Source of the DNA: Puniceicoccales bacterium
GTDB taxonomy: Bacteria > Verrucomicrobiota > Verrucomicrobiia > Opitutales > JAIRKQ01
Length of the DNA: 6,259 bases
Reading direction: 5' to 3'
NCBI GenBank assembly: GCA_031279395.1
Contig: JAITIO010000048.1
Location: 1 to 6,259 of the forward strand
Shown in pieces: positions 1-5,836 of the stretch (the first letter of the stretch is position 1; each line of letters starts with the position of its first letter). The notes under the pieces were generated by a model. That model made no database searches and was not told the origin of the DNA. It worked only from the letters and a program-made list of their open reading frames with translations. The translations under genes and the position numbers were made by a program.

Positions 1-2
1 TC

Positions 3-281
3 ACTAAAAAGATTGGGGCTGAAAAAACCCTGGTTCAAAAAAGTGGATATTTTGCCCGCTCTGCCCCTTCAAACCTTTTCGACATTGCTTTGATCAATGA
101 TAGTGCCGAAATGGCTATAAAATGTGCCCTCGCGGGAGAATCCGGTGTCATTGGACTCGATGAAAAACATGACAATCAAATGAGTTGCATAGATTTTCAA
201 AGGATAAAAGGAGGAAAACCCTTCGATGTCGCTAAAAATTCTGAATTTGTGAATTTGTTAAAACAAATAGGTCAAATATAA
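3..281 (+). CDS. pfp: PPi-dependent 6-phosphofructokinase, C-terminal part (partial, 5' end outside window)
   Basis: The frame is open from the left edge (first full codon at 3) to TAA at 279-281, giving 92 C-terminal residues. It would phosphorylate fructose-6-phosphate to fructose-1,6-bisphosphate in cytosolic glycolysis, using pyrophosphate in this subfamily. Visible signatures are QKSGYFARSAPSN near the start of the visible part, followed by D-ALI, then ALAGESGVIGLDE and FQRIKGGKPFD, and a closing LLKQIGQI. From memory, KSGYF-RSA-N and the RIKGGKPFD/IGQ tail are typical of the PPi-type long-clade enzymes; ATP-dependent PfkA has an QRGG-SP motif at the first site. The phosphoryl-donor residues (GGD region) are off the window, so donor specificity is inferred. 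The ATG at 90 is internal, not a start. The gene ends 13 bases before the next candidate start and no clear terminator follows. Confidence 0.78.
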   Translation, partial: TKKIGAEKTLVQKSGYFARSAPSNLFDIALINDSAEMAIKCALAGESGVIGLDEKHDNQMSCIDFQRIKGGKPFDVAKNSEFVNLLKQIGQI

Positions 282-282
282 G
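255..282 (+). promoter_or_regulatory. Weak sigma70-like promoter candidate
   Basis: TTGTTA at 255-260 and TATAAG at 277-282 are separated by 16 bases, matching the consensus boxes at 4 of 6 and 5 of 6 positions. It overlaps the end of the phosphofructokinase gene and would start transcription around 289, just before the ATG at 294. In AT-rich sequence such a match can occur by chance, and this lineage's promoter consensus is unknown to me, so it is only a candidate for the downstream cluster. Confidence 0.18.
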
Positions 283-382
283 CATGTTTTCGGATGAAAT
301 GTAATGTTTGTTTAGTTATTTGTCTGGTGTGTGCGTTTTAAGCGGTAGATGTTGTTGCATTTTCGGCCCATAGGCGGCTTAA

Positions 383-412
383 ATCTGGTTATCCCGGCGA
401 TGACCCTCAGAT
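383..412 (+). other. Stem-loop inside the 282-621 interval
   Basis: ATCTG (383-387) pairs with CAGAT (408-412), and GTTATC (388-393) pairs with GATGAC (399-404) including one G-U pair. This leaves a 5-base loop CCGGC and a 3-base bulge CCT. There is no T-run after it (the sequence continues ATATTCC), so it is not a standard intrinsic terminator. It lies inside the interrupted frame and about 40 bases after its TAA. It might be an mRNA structure affecting the downstream nuclease gene, or chance. Confidence 0.28.
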
Positions 413-603
413 ATATTCCTACAAGGGGAATAGCAGCATGGAGTTTAGGTCGCTATCTAAAAAATTTAGGATGTCAAAATTTCATAGGGACCTACATTCC
501 TTGAAAAAACGTGATCGACAGATAACCATGCAAAGTCTTAATAAATACCAATATAGACGATCCTATTCTCGAAAGGTAGGAATTCCAACGGTGCGAACGG
601 CAT

Positions 604-610
604 GGGAGGA
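604..610 (+). promoter_or_regulatory. Ribosome binding site for the nuclease gene
   Basis: GGGAGGA at 604-610 is a strong Shine-Dalgarno-like motif, 11 bases before ATG 622. It supports that start. It is unusual here because the three following genes show no comparable motif. It overlaps the last codons of the 294-614 frame, so ribosomes ending at TAG 612-614 could restart at 622. Confidence 0.5.
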
Positions 611-621
611 ATAGGTTTTAT

Positions 622-3381
622 ATGGCAACGTATGTCATCGAAGATTTTTCGAATTTTACCAATGGAATGCCACACATCTTTCATGGTCCGGAGGTCATAT
701 TTGTCATACCCACCTACGATGACATATGGCCCGTGAAAACAATTCTTTCGCAAAACAGTATCAACCTCCACTCCATAAAATTTTATACGGCCCATGAATT
801 TAGGAAATACCTGGCGGTAGAGTTTGACCTGCCAAAAAAAATTTGCCCAAATAGCATGGTCAGCTTTTGTTTCGACGAAGTGGCCGATGGGATGAACGTC
901 GCTGGTTATACGCAACGCACAATTATTGCGGATAAAAAAGCAACCCTCCAAGCATTCCATGAAACCCTGTGGGCAGGCATACAACATGAAAATATACTAA
1001 ACAAAGACCTGTGTACATTTTTTGAGAACCTAAAAGAGAAAATTGTTGCCAATGATTTTATTTTGGAGCAGGATGCTGATAGACTATTGCTAGAATCTGC
1101 ATCTTTTCTAAAAACTCCCATGGATGGGCAAGTAATTTTCTATGGTTTTTTACCCTTTGACAATACCAAAGTATTGATGGAAGTCGCTGCAAAATGTTAT
1201 GCACAGACGGATGCAATTACCTACGACTTTGGAGATGCGGAGTTTGTTCACCTATGGGTCAATACTCTGGAAAAAATTTTTGGCGAAAGCACATTTTACC
1301 TATGCAACGGGGACCATGATTGCAGAAAGAACGTGAAATTTCAAGCCTACGATACGATATGTGATGAAGTCGAAACAACTTTTAATCAAATTCTACAACT
1401 TCTATCTCAGGATACTTCGGCAAGGATAGGTGTGTGTTTCAATGATAATCAAACCATTCAACTGCCGATGCTGGTGGACAAACTGGAAGCAGTTGGACTA
1501 TCCTACTGCGATACCATTGGGCATCCCAAAAAATCAGCAAAACACGAAACAATCCTGTCCCTGTGGGGTGATTGGCAAATTAGAAGAGATATACCAAGTT
1601 TTTGCAGATTTTGTGCAGAACTATCGGCGAATAACCTAATCGAACGGGAACAATTTGATAAAATCATTAGTGATTTGCCATTGCTCCAGAGGGGCTGTTT
1701 GTCGGACAACTTCGACATTGTATTGGAATTCGCCAACATAAAAAACATTCACTCATTTGACATCGTTGAGCCCTATGATGTGCACGGAATAAAGTTTTCT
1801 TTTAAAAACTTTTACCAAAAATTCATGGGGGCATTTGGTGATATTTTACCTCCGGAAATGGTAGAATTTTTGACAGAACAGTCGAATGGTGCCATTGCTG
1901 AAAGAATTTTTTTCAAGAGAAATTTGGTCAAATATTTTGTGGCATCGGTTATTCCTAAAACCCAAGATTACACATTGAACCCCCAGGCAAATGTCGTCTT
2001 CATCAATATAAATTCCGCCTGCAAACAAGATTTTACGGATATATTTGTTGTCGGGATAACTGCTACAGATTTTGATTTTTCCGGAGAAAACTATTGGCTT
2101 TCCACCGCCGTGATTGATAGAATCAACAGTCGTACGACAATCCGCCTAAACTCCGGCGATCCTGTTGTTGAACATGCCCATACTTATTTACTAAGTTCTC
2201 AGGAAAAGAAACTTTTGCAACAAACCATATTTGAAATCCTGTGCAAAAAATGTAAACTGACATTGTCCTATGCCACAAAAAATTATTTTAGCGATTCCGT
2301 CGAGCAGGAACCGGCAAAAATTTTTACCGAAATATTCCATTTGGTCCATAGGGAATTCTATTCGAAGGATCAAGAGGACCTGCTGCTCAAATCCATTCCT
2401 GACACCCTGATTCGCTTTTCAGGTAATAGCCTTAGCGGCGAAGACACTGAAAGTATAGAAAAATGTACGATTTCCTATGCTACGAGGCATGATCTGTCCC
2501 AAGGGATACACGACCATTGTTTTGCCATCGACCCGAGCTTAAAACTTTCATGTAGCTCACTGGAATATATACTGCAAAAACCATGTACCGGGTTCTATGA
2601 TTTTGTTTTAAAACTACCAATGATGCCATGGTACTCAAAACTTTTTAACAAAAAACTTGCACTCGGTTCATTTACCCATGAATTTTTACAAATTTTTGAG
2701 GCGAAAAACATTTTCATTCGGAAACATTCTCCGGATGCTTTTCATAGAAACATACGGTTACGCTCCAGTCGTATGAAAAGTATGGTGGCCCGAGCCTGTG
2801 CTGCCGCCGATGCAGATGTTCCAGCCGACTTTTCTAGAACCGTAGATTTGGCAACCATTTGGGCCAAACGCCTGGTGGATAAACTGTTTACCATGCCAAA
2901 TTGGGAATCTTTCCGCAGTGAATATTCACTTCCGTCGGATCTCACGGTTAAAATAAAAGATGTGGAACTTTGCCTATCGGGGCGGTTAGATTTCATCATT
3001 AGCAACGGAAATCCGTACGATGCAAACCTTTTTGATGCAGATACGGTGATCATAGATTTCAAGACCGGAAGCAATGTCGAAATGACGGAACGAAATATCA
3101 AATGGCACATGGAGCGATATTTCGGACTGCAACTTTTGCTCTATGGCATTGCCTTAAAAACTTTGGGGTTCAAAACCGTTGGAATCTTAATACTGAAACC
3201 TGACAGTAGCATCGCAAATACCCCTATTGACGTCAATTGTATCCTGGAACAGCTTCCCGAGTTGATGGAAAAATTATCCCAAACAATTCGTACGGGCCTT
3301 ATCGAACGTCAAATTCTGGGAAAAATCTTTCGACAATTTGTCATCAAAGACGTTCCTCTCGCCACGACAGATTTATATTAG
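622..3381 (+). CDS. AddB/RecB-like PD-(D/E)XK nuclease family protein
   Basis: A 919-residue cytosolic protein that looks like the AddB-type subunit of a double-strand-break resection complex. The nuclease domain is clear at the C-terminus. CSSLEYIL (644-651) is the usual entry motif, GSFTHEF carries H686, GRLDF carries D790, VIIDFKTG carries D812 and K814, and GLQLLLYG carries Q837 and Y841. These are the conserved positions of the RecB/AddB/Cas4-type PD-(D/E)XK fold. The N-terminal two thirds resemble an inactivated superfamily I helicase: YGFLPF near 174, a DEVE...ILQLL segment near 249, and IFVVGITATDFD at 474-485 where active paralogues have V-GL-EG-FP. I see no Walker A loop at the N-terminus. 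The four iron-sulfur cysteines of classical AddB are not evident: the usual CPF reads KPC (C655), and no C-terminal Cys cluster is present. No AddA/UvrD-like helicase partner lies in the window. ATG 622 has a good ribosome binding site. Alternative: a diverged RecB-family exonuclease with its own role. Confidence 0.82.
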   Translation: MATYVIEDFSNFTNGMPHIFHGPEVIFVIPTYDDIWPVKTILSQNSINLHSIKFYTAHEFRKYLAVEFDLPKKICPNSMVSFCFDEVADGMNVAGYTQRTIIADKKATLQAFHETLWAGIQHENILNKDLCTFFENLKEKIVANDFILEQDADRLLLESASFLKTPMDGQVIFYGFLPFDNTKVLMEVAAKCYAQTDAITYDFGDAEFVHLWVNTLEKIFGESTFYLCNGDHDCRKNVKFQAYDTICDEVETTFNQILQLLSQDTSARIGVCFNDNQTIQLPMLVDKLEAVGLSYCDTIGHPKKSAKHETILSLWGDWQIRRDIPSFCRFCAELSANNLIEREQFDKIISDLPLLQRGCLSDNFDIVLEFANIKNIHSFDIVEPYDVHGIKFSFKNFYQKFMGAFGDILPPEMVEFLTEQSNGAIAERIFFKRNLVKYFVASVIPKTQDYTLNPQANVVFININSACKQDFTDIFVVGITATDFDFSGENYWLSTAVIDRINSRTTIRLNSGDPVVEHAHTYLLSSQEKKLLQQTIFEILCKKCKLTLSYATKNYFSDSVEQEPAKIFTEIFHLVHREFYSKDQEDLLLKSIPDTLIRFSGNSLSGEDTESIEKCTISYATRHDLSQGIHDHCFAIDPSLKLSCSSLEYILQKPCTGFYDFVLKLPMMPWYSKLFNKKLALGSFTHEFLQIFEAKNIFIRKHSPDAFHRNIRLRSSRMKSMVARACAAADADVPADFSRTVDLATIWAKRLVDKLFTMPNWESFRSEYSLPSDLTVKIKDVELCLSGRLDFIISNGNPYDANLFDADTVIIDFKTGSNVEMTERNIKWHMERYFGLQLLLYGIALKTLGFKTVGILILKPDSSIANTPIDVNCILEQLPELMEKLSQTIRTGLIERQILGKIFRQFVIKDVPLATTDLY

Positions 3382-3431
3382 GCTGTACTAAATTTATTGC
3401 AATTTTTACCCTTTACTTAGATTATTAGGTC

Positions 3432-4412
3432 ATGAATCAGAAGTTCGTTTTAGATTTTGAAAAACCGATTTACAATCTTGCTAATCAACTGGAAATCTTA
3501 AATGAACGTGCGGCGGTTTCCGATGTCGATTTTTCTGAAGAAATCGCATCTCTTAAAAAAAAAATAGAGGAAACCAAAAAAAAAATATATGCCGATTTGA
3601 ATCCATGGCAGAGAGTACAAATTGCCCGACATCCTCAGAGACCATACTCATTGGACTATATCGATAGAATATTTTTGAACTTCCAAGAGTTACACGGCGA
3701 TAGGTTATATGCCGATGACAATTCCATGGTTTGTGGAATGGCTACCTGCGACGGCATGTCGATCATGGTCATTGCTCAGCAAAAGGGAAGGTCGATCAAG
3801 GAAAACATACGGCGGAACTTTGGTATGCAAAAGCCGGAAGGTTATCGAAAAGCGTTGCGCCTAATGAAGTTGGCGGAAAAATTCAACATGCCAATAGTGA
3901 CGCTTGTCGATACTCCCGGAGCATTCCCCGGCATTGAATCTGAGGAAAGGCATGTGGCGGAATCGATTGCCGTGAATTTGCTGGAGATGTCGTCGATCGA
4001 AACCCCCATAATTTCTGTGTTCATCGGCGAAGGAGGTTCGGGCGGGGCCCTAGGAATAGCGGTGGCGGATAGGGTACTCATTCTTGAAAATGCCTACTAC
4101 TCTGTTATTTCCCCCGAAGGGTGTGCTGCCATCCTTTGGAATGATAAAGTAAAAGCTCCCGATGCGGCAAAGGCCTTGCAGCTGTCCCCAAAAAAGCTTG
4201 TAGAGTTTGGTATAGCGGATGAAATAATATACGAGCCACTCGGCGGTGCCCATAACGACTGCGATTTTACGGCAAATGTCGTTAAGAGTGCGATCCTGAA
4301 GCATTTTCAAAAATTATTAAAACTCGACAAAAAAAGCCTGCTGGACGCAAGATATCAAAAATTTCGTAGGATGGGAATATTTGGTACGAATAAAAATATT
4401 ATTGCGGCCTAA
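3432..4412 (+). CDS. accA: Acetyl-CoA carboxylase carboxyltransferase, alpha subunit
   Basis: A full-length AccA of 326 residues (family usually about 310-330). With AccD it transfers the carboxyl group from carboxy-biotin on AccB to acetyl-CoA, forming malonyl-CoA for fatty acid synthesis in the cytosol. Residues 8-54 form the N-terminal helical arm, with a heptad-like pair LKKKIEE/TKKKIYA at 41-54. Then come the conserved NPWQRVQIARHPQRP (57-71), ELHGDR (86-91), RRNFGMQKPEGYRKA (127-141), DTPGAFPG (160-167), the oxyanion-type glycine stretch GEGGSGGALG (199-208), and YYSVISPEGCAAILW (222-236). The end, ARYQKFRRMGIF (306-317), is also typical. ATG 3432 fits the family N-terminus, but no Shine-Dalgarno motif is visible. 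It lies 50 bases after the nuclease gene and 27 before the glycosylase gene. accD, accB and accC are not in the window. Two A10 tracts at 3555-3564 and 3576-3585 are slippage-prone. Confidence 0.97.
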   Translation: MNQKFVLDFEKPIYNLANQLEILNERAAVSDVDFSEEIASLKKKIEETKKKIYADLNPWQRVQIARHPQRPYSLDYIDRIFLNFQELHGDRLYADDNSMVCGMATCDGMSIMVIAQQKGRSIKENIRRNFGMQKPEGYRKALRLMKLAEKFNMPIVTLVDTPGAFPGIESEERHVAESIAVNLLEMSSIETPIISVFIGEGGSGGALGIAVADRVLILENAYYSVISPEGCAAILWNDKVKAPDAAKALQLSPKKLVEFGIADEIIYEPLGGAHNDCDFTANVVKSAILKHFQKLLKLDKKSLLDARYQKFRRMGIFGTNKNIIAA

Positions 4413-4439
4413 ATAAAACTCCTAAAGCTTGACCGTTCG

Positions 4440-4997
4440 ATGGCCATACTTTCGAGGGATTTTTATGCTCGCGACACTTTGATTGTTGCCCGTGAGCTAC
4501 TCGGCCAAGTGCTTTGCCGATCCATTGGAAATGTTGTCCTTCAAGGTTATATCGTCGAAACCGAAGCTTATACCCAGGAAGATCCTGCATCCCACGCTTT
4601 CCGTGGATGTACCCCACGAACCGAAGCAATGTTTCAACGGCCTGGGACCGTCTACGTCTATTTCATCTATGGCATGTACCATTGTTTGAATATCGTTACC
4701 GACAGGGAAAATTATGGCAGTGCTGTTCTAATTCGTGCATTGGAAGGGATTAATGGTCTATCGGGGACAAATGGTCCCGGGAAATTATGCCGCACAATGG
4801 GCGTCGACCTCCATTGCAATGGGCAGGATTTAACCCGCCGAGAAGGGAATATCTGGATAGAACGAGCTGCTTCTGTTTTGCCGGAAAACATTGTGCAAAC
4901 GACCAGGGTGGGTACTCGTCGAGCAGCAAACTATCCCTGGCGTTTTCATATGCGAAATAACAAGTTTGTGTCTACTTTTTTAGTTTCCCGACCATAA
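4440..4997 (+). CDS. mpg: DNA-3-methyladenine glycosylase (AAG/Mpg family)
   Basis: A 185-residue monofunctional glycosylase of the AAG/Mpg fold, close to the usual bacterial length near 190-200. It excises alkylated purines such as 3-methyladenine, and often hypoxanthine, starting base excision repair. Motifs in order: FYARDTLIVARELLG (8-22), VETEAY (39-44), DPASHAFRG (48-56), TPRTEAMF (58-65), YVYFIYGMYHCLN (72-84), VLIRALE (96-102), NGPGKLC and, near the C-terminus, PWRF. By alignment from memory with human AAG, E42 is the catalytic Glu (E125), Y44 and H52 match the pocket residues Y127 and H136, Y77 matches the intercalating Tyr162, and R99 matches Arg182. All key positions are kept, so it should be active. 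ATG 4440 gives the expected N-terminus, but no Shine-Dalgarno motif precedes it. It lies between accA (27-base gap) and the alkyltransferase gene (33-base gap), probably co-transcribed. Confidence 0.96.
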   Translation: MAILSRDFYARDTLIVARELLGQVLCRSIGNVVLQGYIVETEAYTQEDPASHAFRGCTPRTEAMFQRPGTVYVYFIYGMYHCLNIVTDRENYGSAVLIRALEGINGLSGTNGPGKLCRTMGVDLHCNGQDLTRREGNIWIERAASVLPENIVQTTRVGTRRAANYPWRFHMRNNKFVSTFLVSRP

Positions 4998-5030
4998 TTT
5001 TTCAAACAATCATAAATAAATCCTCAGACG

Positions 5031-5507
5031 ATGAAGCAAAATGCAATTTTTCATGAAACAAACATTGGCCCATTGACAATAACGGCCGAAAATGATCACA
5101 TAATCGGCATTGATTTTGGGGTAATTTCTCCGGCAAATCATGTGAATATTCCCGTTATCCATGAAGCTTTTCGGCAGCTCTCCGAATACTTCACTGGGAA
5201 GAGAAAAATTTTTAACCTTCCATTGAATCTTTCGGGGACAAATTTTCAAAAATCCGCTTGGGAAGCCTTGCTAAAAATCCCATATGGTCAGACAATAACC
5301 TATGGAGACATAGCGAGAATGATGTGTAAAAGAAAAGCGTACAGGGCGGTGGGAATGGCCTGCCATGGAAATCCAATTTCCATAGTAATTCCTTGCCATA
5401 GAATTATCGGGGCAAGGGGGAACCTCACCGGTTATGGTGGAGGCATTGACATCAAAGCATGGCTCCTAGAATTGGAAGCGAAGCATACCCATGGTTTACA
5501 AATTTAA
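5031..5507 (+). CDS. ogt: Methylated-DNA--[protein]-cysteine S-methyltransferase
   Basis: A 158-residue single-domain alkyltransferase (family usually 155-185) that removes methyl from O6-methylguanine, and to a lesser extent O4-methylthymine, in one irreversible transfer to its own Cys. The N-terminal ribonuclease-H-like part opens with FHETNIGPLTITA (7-19). The DNA-binding part has GTNFQKSAWEALLKIPYGQTITYGDIA (69-95, helix-turn-helix). The active site PCHRI holds the acceptor C122. By spacing to human MGMT, Y91 matches Tyr114, R105 the arginine finger Arg128, N114 the hinge Asn137, H123 His146 and E149 Glu172. LTGYGGG and K-WLLELE close the domain. No AraC-like Ada domain is present, so this is the constitutive Ogt type and not the inducible Ada type. 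Start ATG 5031 has no clear Shine-Dalgarno motif. Its position 33 bases after the glycosylase suggests a joint alkylation-repair unit. Confidence 0.96.
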   Translation: MKQNAIFHETNIGPLTITAENDHIIGIDFGVISPANHVNIPVIHEAFRQLSEYFTGKRKIFNLPLNLSGTNFQKSAWEALLKIPYGQTITYGDIARMMCKRKAYRAVGMACHGNPISIVIPCHRIIGARGNLTGYGGGIDIKAWLLELEAKHTHGLQI

Positions 5508-5556
5508 TGCGGTTCTATTTTCTGGCATGAAAATTCTGGTGTGAAAAACTCTGCTC

Positions 5557-5836
5557 ATGTCGGCGATTGCATATCTTTTGACGGATAGGGTATGCCGACT
5601 GGTTTCGAGAGGGACTGAGACAACGCGGGGTGGAGCCGTGCATTCCTTCGCTCTACCACCGTAGAGTCCAGTTGCTCTACGACGTAGATCTGCATAAGTG
5701 GTGCCACAAAATTGAAAATGTGTTCGGTAGATTGAAGGATTGGTACTCTATCTCCACCCGCTACAACCGCTGTGCTCACACCTTCTTCTCTTCCATCCCT
5801 ATCGCCTCGTTCTTTCTTCCTTTATTTAAATTTATG
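5557..5836 (+). pseudogene. IS5-family transposase remnant (C-terminal part, frameshifted)
   Basis: This is the end of a DDE transposase of the IS5 type. LLTDRG is read from 5575, then the frame shifts and YADWFREGLRQRGVEPCIPS follows, then HKIENVFGRLKDW, and finally TRYNRCAHTFFSSI. Compared with the usual DRGYDADWF, five bases are missing around 5590, which breaks the frame; TGA at 5579-5581 closes the downstream frame upstream. The catalytic Glu survives (GAA 5714) with Lys seven residues later. However, the family signature Y-x2-R-x3-E is lost: Tyr is His (CAT 5693) and Arg is Cys (TGC 5702). The N-terminal two thirds, with the two catalytic Asp residues, and the left end of the element are absent. 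It cannot encode an active enzyme. The frame runs without homology past 5836 to TAA at 5891-5893. It sits between two convergent genes, a tolerated landing site. Confidence 0.85.

Larger units (their letters stand above)
294..614 (+). pseudogene. Small exported-protein-like frame broken by one TAA (or a 58-codon ORF at 438-614)
   Basis: From ATG 294 the frame reads MKCNVCLVICLVCAF, meets TAA at 339-341, then stays open for 90 codons to TAG at 612-614. Reading across the stop, the first 25 residues look like a Sec signal peptide: one Lys, a hydrophobic core and a small-residue site (AVDVVAFSA followed by HRR). A single change such as TTA to TAA would explain the break. The remainder is strongly basic, rich in Arg, Lys, Ser and Tyr, and I recognise no family. 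Alternatively, translation starts at ATG 438, preceded by AAGGGG at 423-428, giving a 58-residue basic protein with many Arg and Lys. The frame ends 7 bases before the nuclease start, as in an operon. A third option is that the 15-codon Cys-rich peptide (C3, C6, C10, C13) is itself a leader peptide. No function can be assigned. A long open stretch could also be chance. Confidence 0.38.

Noticed and set aside
339..341. Stop codon recoding (selenocysteine-like) at the internal TAA
   Set aside because: Selenocysteine uses TGA, and no element supporting TAA read-through is visible; a nonsense mutation or a short leader peptide is simpler.
538..987. A 149-codon minus-strand open frame over the start of the nuclease gene
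   Set aside because: It lies antisense to a well-supported gene, its translation shows no recognisable motif, and it is explained as a shadow of the plus-strand coding bias.
2742..3110. A 122-codon minus-strand open frame
   Set aside because: It is antisense to the catalytic nuclease domain, where plus-strand motifs (D790, D812, K814) are unambiguous.
3397..3425. Possible promoter TTGCAA-17-GATTAT just before accA
   Set aside because: Only 4 of 6 matches in each box in AT-rich sequence, and the start point would fall on the ATG; I cannot separate it from chance.
5517..5534. ATTTTC/GAAAAT hairpin after ogt as a terminator
   Set aside because: Six pairs, almost all A-T, and no T-run afterwards; too weak to call.
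5555..5779. Minus-strand open frame over the transposase relic
   Set aside because: The plus-strand frame has clear IS5 transposase motifs; the minus frame is a shadow.
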